Assembly (NCBI RefSeq): GCF_000745475.1
Contig: NZ_JQJJ01000015.1
Coordinates: forward strand, 159,310 to 223,309
DNA length: 64,000 bases
Direction: 5' to 3'
DNA from: Allobosea sp. UNC402CLCol
Lineage (GTDB): Bacteria; Pseudomonadota; Alphaproteobacteria; Rhizobiales; Beijerinckiaceae
Below are positions 24,827 through 33,001 of the stretch, piece after piece. The translations under genes were made by a program, and so were the position numbers. Below the pieces are notes generated by a model. That model was given only the letters and a program-made list of their open reading frames with translations, made no database searches and had not been told where the DNA came from. Numbering within the stretch: the first letter of the stretch is position 1; each line of letters opens with the position of its first letter.

Positions 24827-24854
24827 CGTTTCCTCCCAGGGTTGTTGCAGAACC

Positions 24855-24879
24855 AACGGGCGGAAAGCGATGGCGTTCC
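24855..24879 (-). promoter_or_regulatory. EcfG-type promoter, perfect match
   Basis: Minus strand: GGAAC (24879-24875), 16-nt spacer, CGTT (24858-24855), directly upstream of the PRC-barrel gene. Confidence 0.7.
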
Positions 24880-24895
24880 TCGCAGTGCCGGCTCA

Positions 24896-24932
24896 AAACA
24901 AAAAGGCCGCCGCTCCCGAAGGAACGACGGCC
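24896..24932 (-). terminator. Strong rho-independent terminator of the phage lysis cassette
   Basis: On the minus strand a 12-bp stem (24932-24921 with 24916-24905) closed by TTCG is followed by TTTTTGTTTT. It insulates the PRC-barrel promoter from the phage-like genes upstream. Confidence 0.85.
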
Positions 24933-25006
24933 CAAGTGCAGGGAGGAAACGCCCAAGGAGGGCCGCCCCTTACGAGGGCGAGGCGGTCGACGGCCGGAGC
25001 CGCGAT

Positions 25007-25162
25007 CTATGTTCGGCGCCGGCGCGGCGCTGGCTTCGTGACCTGCAACTGCTTCAGCATCTCCTGAGCCATGATTTCGGCTCGCCGGACAATCTCGGCG
25101 TCCTCAGCGCGCTCCTGGCTGATGGCTAACATCTTCTCGAGCGAGACGGCGATGCGCTCCAT
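25007..25162 (-). CDS. Small helical phage-associated hypothetical protein (51 aa)
   Basis: From ATG 25162 the frame gives ERIAVSLEKMLAISQERAED, AEIVRRAEIMAQEMLKQLQV and a basic tail KPAPRRRRT: a single long amphipathic helix. The frame stays open upstream and overlaps the end of the preceding small gene, so a non-ATG start is possible. It is the last gene before the strong terminator. Confidence 0.4.
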   Translation of the reverse strand: MERIAVSLEKMLAISQERAEDAEIVRRAEIMAQEMLKQLQVTKPAPRRRRT

Positions 25163-25176
25163 GATCGCGGTCAGCT

Positions 25177-25371
25177 TCAATTGCTCGGCGGCATTTCCTG
25201 AAGTGGTCGCATATCCGCGATCGACAGCCCGGGGATCAATCGATCCCCGGACGGCGTTGTCGGGCTCTTCCGATCCTTCAGGTACTGGCGGATCATGACA
25301 GCGCCGATGGCAAGGCCAGCGACGAGCGTGCCGATCGCGTCCTCTGGGGTGATACCTTCAGGGAGAACCAT
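25177..25371 (-). CDS. Small membrane protein in phage lysis cassette (64 aa)
   Basis: VLPEGITPEDAIGTLVAGLA then IGAVMIRQYLKDRK is one hydrophobic segment with a basic flank, followed by a soluble tail. The ATG at 25371 lies inside the stop region of the preceding gene (25360-25358), so its translation is probably coupled. No family recognised. Confidence 0.45.
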   Translation of the reverse strand: MVLPEGITPEDAIGTLVAGLAIGAVMIRQYLKDRKSPTTPSGDRLIPGLSIADMRPLQEMPPSN

Positions 25372-25840
25372 CGGCGATGACCCTGTCCATGCTCGCGGCA
25401 TCCTTGGTCGCGGCGACGATGTTCATCGCGTCGAGGACAAGAAGGCCGGGATACACAGCAAGGCCAGTCGTCGCCGCATCGGAGGCCAGCAGGCCAAAGG
25501 TGATCTGGAGCCAGAGGAAGCAGGACAGAAACGACGCCAGGGCCCGCACGTGCGGCGACCAGCGACCATACCATGTCCCCGAGAACGCCCCGTTCACGAC
25601 GAGTGCCAGCAGCCGGAAGACCCCGATCGCAATGGCGAACCACCCCCAGGTGCTCTCGTTCATCATGGCCGCCATCTGGCCCAGGCAGGGTTGCCCGCGA
25701 AGGTTGGAGCCGGACCGATCATATGCAGCCCCACGCCACCGTGAATCCCGGCCAGAACCCATTCGGAGCGCCGAGCCGGGAAAACGGTCGTGGATGCCGA
25801 GGTAGATCCGGACCGGAAGCGGGTGATTGCGGTAGGGCAC
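25358..25840 (-). pseudogene. Phage-type membrane protein with two compensating frameshifts
   Basis: From GTG 25840 the frame starts PYRNHPLPVRIYLGIHDRFP, then becomes unnatural; another frame at 25690-25780 supplies SEWVLAGIHGGVGLHMIGPA and PTFAGNPAWA; from about 25677 the first frame resumes with MAAMMNESTWGWFAIAIGVF, then LASFLSCFLWLQITFGLLAS. Joined, they make one plausible protein with three hydrophobic segments. Two single-base shifts near 25780 and 25680 explain this. A shorter intact product from ATG 25675 (105 aa) remains possible. Function unknown; likely part of the phage end module. Confidence 0.5.
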
Positions 25841-25850
25841 CGGCCTACTC

Positions 25851-26114
25851 CTATCCCGCGGTGACCGAGGGGTCTTTCACCTTGCGAGCCATTTCCGGCG
25901 TGGTGCGGATCTCGGTCACCTCCGGGAGTGCAGCGGCAGAGGCGACCAGGCCGGCCTTGCGGCGGACATAGAGCCCCCAGACCGTGGGGATCAGCCACAT
26001 GACGAAGGTGACGACGACGGTCTGCCCCTGCGCATCGAGCACGCCATAGGTGCCGAGCGCGGCCGCAGCCGATTGGACGACGGTGCGGATGAGGCTGAGG
26101 ATCTGTTCGTTCAT
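25851..26114 (-). CDS. Putative phage holin (Pam3-gp28-like)
   Basis: 87 residues. NEQILSLIRTVVQSAAAALG, GTYGVLDAQG, then VVVTFVMWLIPTVWGLYVRR gives two hydrophobic segments in a short protein, as in Pam3-gp28-type putative holins. Holins make membrane holes that let endolysin reach the wall. It starts 3 bases after the stop of the spanin-position gene. It appears intact, in contrast to its neighbours. Confidence 0.6.
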   Translation of the reverse strand: MNEQILSLIRTVVQSAAAALGTYGVLDAQGQTVVVTFVMWLIPTVWGLYVRRKAGLVASAAALPEVTEIRTTPEMARKVKDPSVTAG

Positions 26115-26117
26115 GGC

Positions 26118-26423
26118 TCAAGCTCCTTTCTTCGCGGCTTCGATCGCCTGCAGCGCCTTCATCGTTTCGCCGATGGCGATAGCGAGATCGGCAGCGGAGC
26201 GCGGCGGTTTGGCGCAGAACTGCGCGAGCACGACCTGTCCCTGCTACGCCGCAGCGCGCACCTTCTCCGGCGCGAACAGGTCGACGGTCAGCGCCGCCGT
26301 CTGCAGATCGGCGCAGCGGGCAGACAAGCGGTCGCTGACCTGCGCGATCTGGCTGTCCAGCGTCTGGCAATCGGCGAGCGCCAGCGATCCCAAGGCGACG
26401 AGCGCCAGGATGATACGGTTCAT
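26118..26423 (-). pseudogene. Lysis-cassette secreted protein (spanin position) with internal stop codon
   Basis: ATG 26423 starts NRIILALVALGSLALADCQT, a signal-peptide-like leader with a Cys at residue 19, followed by a helical region rich in Ala and Gln. A TAG at 26246-26244 interrupts it; the frame continues naturally as QGQVVLAQFCAKPP, then AADLAIAIGETMKALQAIEA and ends at 26118. CAG to TAG is the likely change. The position between endolysin and holin fits an Rz/Rz1-like accessory protein, but that is inference. Confidence 0.55.
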
Positions 26424-26479
26424 GTGATGCTCCGGGGTGGGAAAGCGGCTGGCCCAACCGCGGCGGGATTTTTAGGAGA

Positions 26480-26499
26480 CATCCATCAAATGATGGATG
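26480..26499. repeat. Perfect 9-bp palindrome
   Basis: CATCCATCA (26480-26488), AA, TGATGGATG (26491-26499) lies in the gap between the endolysin relic and the next gene. It could fold as a hairpin in RNA or be a protein site. Confidence 0.5.
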
Positions 26500-26674
26500 C
26501 CGGCCGCCGGCGCCCTGAGAACAATTTTCTCGCGGCGATAGGGTTGGCAAAGATGAAAAAGGGGCTGGGTCTATTTTTCTCGGCGCGCCGGGCGTCGATG
26601 AAGCGTGCGCTTGGGAAACTGAGACTGGCGCGCGAAGAGCAATTCCCGAAGCCGAGGCTGGTCTGGTCCTCGGA

Positions 26675-27397
26675 TCAGATCAGCGCGGACGTCGCGGCGC
26701 GGAACATGTCGCCGCAGGCCTTGGCGCCGCCGACGGGCGGATCGAAAGCAAGCCGAGCGATATCCCACTTGCCGCGCTGAGCAATCTTCAGCGTGCCTTG
26801 CACCTCTGCGTGCGAGAGCACCGTCTTCGGCGTCACCGGGATGGCATATCAGCGGCAAAGGTCGGCGAGCACAGCCAGTAGTGCGTTCCACTGCATCCTC
26901 GTCATCGGGGCCGAAGCCACGTTGAAGGGGCTCGATTGCTCCGGCCATGCAGCACAACGACACGCCGACCGAGCCGGTGCTGCAGTTCAGCGTGTGCGCG
27001 GCATAGCCCGGCTTGGCCCCACGGAATCGTTCAGGCTGATCGGCGGAATACCACGCACCAGCTTGCCGTCTCCCTCGATCAGAACATGATAATGGCTGCG
27101 GTCGAGACCTGAGCCGCGATGGGCGCCGGCGGTCCAGTGAACGATGATCCGGTCCATTTGAGCCGCGGGCATCCAGTCAGAAGGAACGACCGAAGTCGAA
27201 GCAGCAGGCTCTTCGCCCTGCTTCGTCGCCTTCTGAAGCGCAGCGATGGTCAGCGGCTCGACCACTCCATCCGCCGCAAGCCCGCGCCCGCGCTGAAACG
27301 CCTGGATAGCGGCCTTGGTCGCCGGCCCCGGCTTGCCATCCACCACAAGCGAATAGCCGAGCGCGACCAGCGCCCGCTGTACTGCGGTCGTGCCCAT
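26675..27397 (-). pseudogene. Phage endolysin: PG-binding domain plus N-acetylmuramoyl-L-alanine amidase, decayed
   Basis: From 27397: a peptidoglycan-binding-1 domain (TAVQRALVALGYSLVVDGKP, AIQAFQRGRGLAADGVVEP), then an amidase_2 domain (MDRIIVHWTAGAHRGSGLD, RSHYHVLIEGDGKLVRG). The reading frame breaks after SVG near 27010. The rest continues in other frames: GYAAHTLNCSTGSVGVSLCC, then FNVASAPMTRMQWNALLAVL, an in-frame TGA, and TPKTVLSHAEVQGTLKIAQ to GDMFRAATSALI. Two frameshifts and one nonsense change are visible, so the enzyme is dead. Confidence 0.75.
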
Positions 27398-27596
27398 AAA
27401 GCAGTACTGCGGCGGTTAAAAATGCGGATAAGGAGAGACTTGACCTAAGGTAATATAAGGCGTCCGACGAATCGCCCGAGCCACTTCGCCGTGCCTGGAT
27501 TGGGCATGAGCCGGCGCTGTCTTGTTGCGTCTCGGCAGCGCCGGCTCAGTTCACAGAGGTTTCAGATAAAAACAGCGTTGTGTGGAGACCTAAGCT

Positions 27597-27713
27597 GTGC
27601 AGAAGAGCAAGGAAATCCTGACCGCCCTAGCGTTCGTTTCGACCGCAGCAATCGCCATGACAATGTGGCTCGGACTGATCGGTTATGGCGCGTGGCACTT
27701 CCTGTTCGGATAG
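27597..27713 (+). CDS. Tiny membrane protein (38 aa)
   Basis: GTG 27597 begins KSKEILTALAFVSTAAIAM then TMWLGLIGYGAWHFLFG: a basic start, one or two hydrophobic helices and an aromatic end. GGAG is 9 nt upstream. Too short for family assignment. The surrounding 27398-27596 holds nothing else I can support. Confidence 0.4.
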   Translation: MQKSKEILTALAFVSTAAIAMTMWLGLIGYGAWHFLFG

Positions 27714-27904
27714 CCATGGCCCGCATCGGCTTGCGATGCTGATCTCAGGGACAGATCAGATGGGTTGGGAAGAGCCGGCCGCTCGATGCACAGCGGTGAC
27801 GGTTCCGCACTGGCTAATGACGGCGATCAATCTCGCCGGCTGGCAGCTATCGCGCTGGTGCCACTCTGGCACCCTTAGAGACTGGTCGGATCAGCAGCAG
27901 CAGC

Positions 27905-27930
27905 GGAACAGCCCTCGCCGGCGCGGGGTT
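27905..27930 (+). promoter_or_regulatory. EcfG-like promoter candidate (17-nt spacer)
   Basis: GGAAC (27905-27909), 17-nt spacer, GGTT (27927-27930), 31 bases before the small gene at 27962. Confidence 0.3.
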
Positions 27931-27961
27931 GTTGGAGCGCTACGCCTTAACGGAGGGCGAT

Positions 27962-28066
27962 ATGCTTGCTCAGGTGACGATCATTGCCGTGCTGCTGATC
28001 GCAGGGACAATTGGATTTGTGATGGCTGCAACCTCATCCGGATCTCGGAAGCGCTGGCCGCGCTAG
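27962..28066 (+). CDS. Tiny single-pass membrane protein (34 aa)
   Basis: ATG 27962, preceded by GGAGGG 4 nt upstream, gives LAQVTIIAVLLIAGTIGFVM followed by a Ser/Arg-rich tail: one transmembrane helix with a positive C-terminus. The strong ribosome binding site and the EcfG-like site upstream are the reasons to list it. No family recognised. Confidence 0.4.
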   Translation: MLAQVTIIAVLLIAGTIGFVMAATSSGSRKRWPR

Positions 28067-28214
28067 TCGAGCGCAAAGGATTGCGAGCCCCGTCTGATCA
28101 GCGGCGCTACGGGTGTCCGCAGGTGGCGCGGAACGGCCTACATCTTGAGCTGCCGCGTATTGGCTAGCTTGAGAATGACCTCAAGGATTGGTCTCCGATC
28201 CTCCCGGGCCAAAA

Positions 28215-29276
28215 TCATCTTGGAACGATATGGACGCGCTCTTTGGACCACCGCATGACACAGCGTTCCCCCCGGGCGAGCGCTGGCATGTCGAGACCAG
28301 GCACGCGGGCGCGCAGTTCCTGACCGGCGCTCTTGCCGATGACTAGGAAGCTGTCGCCGTAATTGACGATCTCGTCGACGGTGAAGCAGATGTCTTCGGG
28401 AGACCGCTCTTCCTTGGAAAGGCGAATGGTCTCCGGCCGCAGGAGCACGTCGACTGGAGTCCCCGGGGTAAGATCGCCACGTCCGACCGCGATCGAGCCG
28501 AACCCCGGTAGATCGACACTCCCGCCACGGCCAATGACGCCCTCGATCAGGTTGCTGTCGCCGATGAAGGAGGCGACGAAGCGCGTCTGCGGCCTGGCAT
28601 AGACCTCCGCCGGGCTGCCGATCTGCTCGATCCGCCCGCGATTGAACACCGCGATGCGGTCCGACATCGCCATCGCCTCACCCTGGTCGTGCGTGACATA
28701 GACCATGGTCACGCCCAGCTCGCGGTGGATCCGCTTGAGTTCGATCTGCATCTGCTCGCGCAGCGCCTTGTCGAGCGCGCCGAGCGGCTCGTCGAGCAGC
28801 ACGACATCGGGCTCGAAGACGAGTGCGCGCGCCAGCGCGACGCGCTGCTGCTGCCCGCCGGATAGCTCGGCCGGCTTGCGGCCGGAGAAATCGGCGAGAC
28901 CGACCATGGCGAGCGCATCGGCGATGCGCTTGGCGGCCTGCGCCTTCGGCACCTGCCGCATCCGCAGGGGGAAGCCGACATTGTCGGCGACGCTCATATG
29001 CGGAAACAGTGCGTAGTTCTGGAAGACCATGCCGATGTTGCGGTCATAGGGCTCGACGCTGTCGATCTTGCGTCCGCCGATCGCGATCTCGCCGCTGCTC
29101 GGCTTGGAAAAGCCGGCGATCATCATCAGCGTCGTCGTCTTGCCGGAGCCGGACGGACCGAGGAAGGAGACAAACTCGCCGGGTTGGATCTCGAGATCGA
29201 TGCTGTCGACGGCGTTCTGGCCAGCCAGGTAGCTCTTCGACAGGCCACGCAAGGAAAGGGCTCGGGCGTTCTTCAT
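28215..29276 (-). CDS. Spermidine/putrescine-type ABC transporter ATPase (PotA-like)
   Basis: 353 residues. Walker A GPSGSGKTT (40-48), Q-loop VFQNYALFPHM, signature LSGGQQQRVALARAL, Walker B VVLLDEPLGALD, H-loop YVTHDQGEA, then a TOBE-type regulatory domain (VDVLLRPETIRLS). These are typical of PotA/FutC-like ATPases of polyamine, iron or opine importers. It is the last gene of the eight-gene operon, 8 nt behind the permease. The solute cannot be told from the ATPase. Confidence 0.9.
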   Translation of the reverse strand: MKNARALSLRGLSKSYLAGQNAVDSIDLEIQPGEFVSFLGPSGSGKTTTLMMIAGFSKPSSGEIAIGGRKIDSVEPYDRNIGMVFQNYALFPHMSVADNVGFPLRMRQVPKAQAAKRIADALAMVGLADFSGRKPAELSGGQQQRVALARALVFEPDVVLLDEPLGALDKALREQMQIELKRIHRELGVTMVYVTHDQGEAMAMSDRIAVFNRGRIEQIGSPAEVYARPQTRFVASFIGDSNLIEGVIGRGGSVDLPGFGSIAVGRGDLTPGTPVDVLLRPETIRLSKEERSPEDICFTVDEIVNYGDSFLVIGKSAGQELRARVPGLDMPALARGERCVMRWSKERVHIVPR

Positions 29277-29284
29277 GGTCTGTC

Positions 29285-30073
29285 CTAGGCTTTCGCGCGG
29301 GCAGGCTGCGGCTTGACGAGGCGCGCGGCCCAGCGCGCGCCGATGACGACGAGAACGGCGGCAAGCAGCAGCGAGGAGGCGGCGGAGATCGCCGGATCCG
29401 CCTCCATCTGGAAGCTGTTGAACATCTGCCGCGGCAAGGTCGCGCTGTCGCGGCCCGAGATGAAGATCGCGATCACGGTCTCGTCGAAGGAGTGGATGAA
29501 GGCGAACAAGGCCGCGACCAGGAAGGCCGGGCGCAGGATCGGGAAGGTCACCAGCCGGAAGGTGGTGAGCGGGCGTGCGCCGAGGCCGGCCGCGGCATTC
29601 TCGACCCGGCGGTCGAAATTGGCGAGCGCCGAGGTCAGGGTCAGCACCACCACGGGGATGGTCAAGCAGGTATGGGCAAGGATGACGCCGGTCATGCTCT
29701 GCACCAGCCCGAGCGAGCCGAAATAGCTATAGTAGCCCAGCGCCATCACGATATGCGGCACGATCAGCGGCGACAGCACCAACATGCGGAAGGCGGAGCG
29801 GAACCGGAAGCGATGCCGCATCAGGGCGAAGGACGCGGGCGCCCCGAAGAGCATGGCCAGCACCATCGTCCCGAAGCCGATCGCGAAGCTGTTGAACAGC
29901 GGCCCGGTCCAGTTCGGGTCGGAGAAGAAGCGCCGGTAATAGCCGAGCCAGAAGCCCGGCGGCGGGAATTCGAGCGAAGGCGCCGTGCTGAACGACATCG
30001 GCACGACGATGAACATCGGCCCCGTGAGGAGGATCGCGACGAGAACCGCCAGGATGATCGTGGAGCGGGACAT
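29285..30073 (-). CDS. ABC transporter permease (PotC-like)
   Basis: 262 residues with six hydrophobic segments. The first (STIILAVLVAILLTGPMFIV) and the EAA loop (AAAGLGARPLTTFRLVTFPI) are typical of PotC-type permeases. ATG 30073 is set by the membrane start MSRSTI; it lies 1 nt after the stop of the PotB-like gene. The upstream in-frame extension is inside that gene. Confidence 0.88.
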   Translation of the reverse strand: MSRSTIILAVLVAILLTGPMFIVVPMSFSTAPSLEFPPPGFWLGYYRRFFSDPNWTGPLFNSFAIGFGTMVLAMLFGAPASFALMRHRFRFRSAFRMLVLSPLIVPHIVMALGYYSYFGSLGLVQSMTGVILAHTCLTIPVVVLTLTSALANFDRRVENAAAGLGARPLTTFRLVTFPILRPAFLVAALFAFIHSFDETVIAIFISGRDSATLPRQMFNSFQMEADPAISAASSLLLAAVLVVIGARWAARLVKPQPARAKA

Positions 30074-30074
30074 G

Positions 30075-30965
30075 CTACCTCCACATCCTGTCGAGACCGA
30101 AGAAGCGGTCATAGAGCGTAAACAGCGCGAGCGCGGCGGCGAGCAGGATCATCGAGGTTGCGGAGGCCGCGCCGAAATCGAGGAGCTGCTCGATTTCCTG
30201 GCCGATCCGTCCGGCGATCATCTTGTCCTGCGGGCTGCCGATCAGGGTCGGCGTCACGTAGAAGCCGAGGCAGGTGATGAAGACGAGCGTCGCGCCGTTG
30301 ACCACGCCCGGCAGGCTCTGCGGAAAATAGACCGTGAGAAAGGCCCGCAGGGGCCGGGCGCCAAGGCTTGCGGCGGCGCGCATATAGCTCTCGTCGATCC
30401 GCTTCATCACGGCATAGAGCGCGAGCACCATGAAGGGCACGAGCATGTGCGCCATCGCGAAAGTCGCAGCGAAGGTGGTGAAGAGCAGGCGCGGGGGCGG
30501 GCTGACGCCGAGCGCGGTCAGGAGCCCGACGACCGGCCCCTTCGCCCCCAGGATCACCATCCAGGCATAGGTCCTGACCAGGAAGCTGGTCCAGAAGCTC
30601 AGCGCGACCACGCCGAGCAGGAAGCCGCCGACGGCGCCGCCGCGCCGGGCCGCGACATAGGCGATGGGATAGGCGAAGACGAGGCTCGCAAGCGTGACGA
30701 CGAAGGCGGTCTGGAAGGTCCGCGCCAGCACGGCGAGGTCGTAACGCGAGGCGAAGAAGGTCGCGTAGTTGCCGAAGCCGAATTCCGGATCGCTGACGCT
30801 CATCCAGACGACGAGGCCGAGCGGGACGAGGAAGAAGGCGGCGAGAAACAGTGCCGCCGGCACATAGAGGATGACGGGCGGGCGCAAGAGGGTCACCAGA
30901 AGCGCCCGCGCAGGAAGCGCGGACGCCTCGGCCGCCAGCGCGGGGCGCGTCAGCTCGACAGCCAT
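30075..30965 (-). CDS. ABC transporter permease (PotB-like)
   Basis: 296 residues. After a ~30-residue cytoplasmic start come six hydrophobic segments (PVILYVPAALFLAAFFLVPL is the first), a GNYATFF motif typical of PotB, and the EAA loop RAAASLGARPLRAFLTVYFP. The start at 30965 overlaps the substrate-binding protein gene by 16 nt; the open frame further upstream is shadow. Confidence 0.88.
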   Translation of the reverse strand: MAVELTRPALAAEASALPARALLVTLLRPPVILYVPAALFLAAFFLVPLGLVVWMSVSDPEFGFGNYATFFASRYDLAVLARTFQTAFVVTLASLVFAYPIAYVAARRGGAVGGFLLGVVALSFWTSFLVRTYAWMVILGAKGPVVGLLTALGVSPPPRLLFTTFAATFAMAHMLVPFMVLALYAVMKRIDESYMRAAASLGARPLRAFLTVYFPQSLPGVVNGATLVFITCLGFYVTPTLIGSPQDKMIAGRIGQEIEQLLDFGAASATSMILLAAALALFTLYDRFFGLDRMWR

Positions 30966-32011
30966 TGTTCGAAACGCTTTGCCATGACGTCGAATTGCGG
31001 GCCGAGCTTCTCCGCGTTCAGCACGACGGCCTTGGCCAGGTTCTCCGGCGAGGTCGGCATCCGCGCGACGACCTCCGGCGGCAGGCTCTTGAACGAGGCC
31101 GGGTTCATCGGGCCGTAATTGTTGCGCTGGGCGAACTGCGCCAGCCGCTCCGGCTGCACCGCGAACTCGATGAAGCGCCAGGCATTGCGGGTCCGCGGCG
31201 TGCCGCGCGCCACGACCCAGGCCGCGACATCGATCACCGCCTGGTCGTAGCTCAGCGCGATCGGCACCTTCTGATCGATGAGCTGCTGGGCGCTGGTGTT
31301 CCACATGCCGATCAATTCGATCTCGCCGTCGCGCAGCAATTGCTGGGATTGCGGACTCTGGCTCCACCAGACGCGGACATCCTTCTTGATCCGGTCGAGG
31401 GATTTGAAGGCGCGGTCGAGGTCGTAGGGGAAGAGATCGGTCGGTGCGACGCCGTCCGCCATCAGCGCGAAGGCGAGCACGCGGGCGGAATAGTTCTGCA
31501 GGCAGCGCGAGCCCGGGAACTTCGCCGTATCCCAGAACTCGGCCCAGTTCTTCGGGCCGCCCGCGGGAAACTTGTCCTTCCGGTAGGCGATGACATTGGC
31601 GAAGGCGTGGGAATTGACGCCGTTGAGGGTCACGGCGCCGGGCCAGAGCGAGGCGGCCGGGATTTTGCTCTCGTCATATTTGTCGAGCAGATTGGCGTGG
31701 TTGGCGCGGGCGAGCTCGGAGACGCCGAGCGTCGTGACGTCGAATTCGTAGACGCCGGTGCGGACCTGCGCCGCGAGCTTGGCGAAGGAGACCGGCGCGA
31801 TCGTCTTGATCTCGATCCCCGTCGCCTGGGTGAAGGGATCGAAGAGCACGGCGCGCGCCGCCTCTTCCCAGGGGCCGCCCCAGGTGTTGACGTAGATCGC
31901 CTCGGCCGCGCGGGCGCGACGGATGAAGGGTATCGACAGGCTGCCCGCGCCGGCGGCGACGAGCAGTTTCCGTCGTGAGAGCCGCAAGCTCGAAGCGTCG
32001 TCGCCGGTCAT
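30950..32011 (-). CDS. ABC transporter substrate-binding protein (PotD-like, Tat signal)
   Basis: 353 residues. SRRKLLVAAGAGSLSIPFIR then RARAAEA is a twin-arginine signal with cleavage near residue 35. The mature part begins IYVNTWGGPWEEAARAVLFD, the usual start of PotD/opine-type binding proteins, followed by FTQATGIEIKT and YSARVLAFALMADGVAPTDL. It lies 12 nt after the dipeptidase gene. The solute is unknown; the neighbouring peptidase would suit a small peptide or amide. Confidence 0.9.
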   Translation of the reverse strand: MTGDDASSLRLSRRKLLVAAGAGSLSIPFIRRARAAEAIYVNTWGGPWEEAARAVLFDPFTQATGIEIKTIAPVSFAKLAAQVRTGVYEFDVTTLGVSELARANHANLLDKYDESKIPAASLWPGAVTLNGVNSHAFANVIAYRKDKFPAGGPKNWAEFWDTAKFPGSRCLQNYSARVLAFALMADGVAPTDLFPYDLDRAFKSLDRIKKDVRVWWSQSPQSQQLLRDGEIELIGMWNTSAQQLIDQKVPIALSYDQAVIDVAAWVVARGTPRTRNAWRFIEFAVQPERLAQFAQRNNYGPMNPASFKSLPPEVVARMPTSPENLAKAVVLNAEKLGPQFDVMAKRFEQWLSS

Positions 32012-32023
32012 GGTTCTCTCCTC

Positions 32024-32989
32024 TCAGCCGAACACAGCGCGATAGACGCGCAGCCAATTCCCGGAGGTGATCTTCTCCACTTCTTCCGGGTTGAACCCCT
32101 GTTTCGCCAGCGCCGGCGCGACCGCAGCCAGGCCACTGATCTTCTTGAGCCAGGCCGGCTTCTCGCTCGGGGCGGTATTGGTAGCCGAGCCCGCGCCATA
32201 CTGGGCCGTCCGCGTCCAGCGCCCCTGGCGCATCCAGTCGAGATAGCTCTGGCTGGTGTGATGGCTGAAATCGGTGCCGAGGCCGACATGGTCGATGCCG
32301 GCGATGTCGACGGTGCGCGCCACCATCTCGGCCCAGGCATCGACGCGGTCGCAGGCCTCGACCGGGGTGATGTTGCGATAGGCGGCGCAGCCGATGATGC
32401 CGCCCTTGGCAGCCAGTGCCTTGATGACCTCGTCGCTCTTGTTGCGCTTGTGCGGGAAGACGGAGGACGGGTTGGCATGGGTGATCGCGATCGGCTTTTG
32501 CGACCATTCGATCGCGTCGAGCGTCGTCCTGTCGCCGACATGCGAACAATCGACCAGCAGGCCGCAGCGGTCCATTTCGCGCACGACCTCCCGCCCAAAG
32601 CGGGACAGGCCGGGATCGACCGCCTCGTAGCAGCTCGAACCGACATCGTTCTGGTTGTTGTAGGTGAGTTGCAGGACGCGGACGCCGAGATCGGCGAAGA
32701 GCTCGACATAGCGGATACGACCGTCGAGCAGGTTGGTGTTCTGATAGCCGAGCAGAAGCGCGGTCTTGCCGTCCCGGTCGGCGACGAGGATATCGTCGGT
32801 CTTCAGCGCGATGGTGACGAGGTCGCTATTGGCGCGCGCCATGTCGCGCCATTTGCCGATCGCGTCGAAGGATTCGATCGCGCCCTCCCAGAATCCAAGC
32901 GTCGGCGTGACGCAGGTGAAGCCGCCGGCCTTGAGCTCCTCGAACACGTCGCGGCCGTAGAAGCCGCATTGCAAGCCGTCGATCAGCAT
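32024..32989 (-). CDS. Membrane dipeptidase-like (M19) metallohydrolase with altered first metal motif
   Basis: 321 residues, M19/renal-dipeptidase fold. The second-half metal ligands are visible (LLVDCSHVGDRT; IAITHANPSS; DHVGLGTDFSHH). The first motif, D-G-H-x-D in classical M19 enzymes, is here IDGLQCG, so the His and Asp ligands of one zinc are replaced. This variant form is common in a proteobacterial subfamily, and its reaction is not established. It is in the operon between the DUF3726-like gene and the binding protein, so it probably acts on the imported solute. Confidence 0.85.
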   Translation of the reverse strand: MLIDGLQCGFYGRDVFEELKAGGFTCVTPTLGFWEGAIESFDAIGKWRDMARANSDLVTIALKTDDILVADRDGKTALLLGYQNTNLLDGRIRYVELFADLGVRVLQLTYNNQNDVGSSCYEAVDPGLSRFGREVVREMDRCGLLVDCSHVGDRTTLDAIEWSQKPIAITHANPSSVFPHKRNKSDEVIKALAAKGGIIGCAAYRNITPVEACDRVDAWAEMVARTVDIAGIDHVGLGTDFSHHTSQSYLDWMRQGRWTRTAQYGAGSATNTAPSEKPAWLKKISGLAAVAPALAKQGFNPEEVEKITSGNWLRVYRAVFG

Positions 32990-33001
32990 CGGTTTGAACC
33001 T

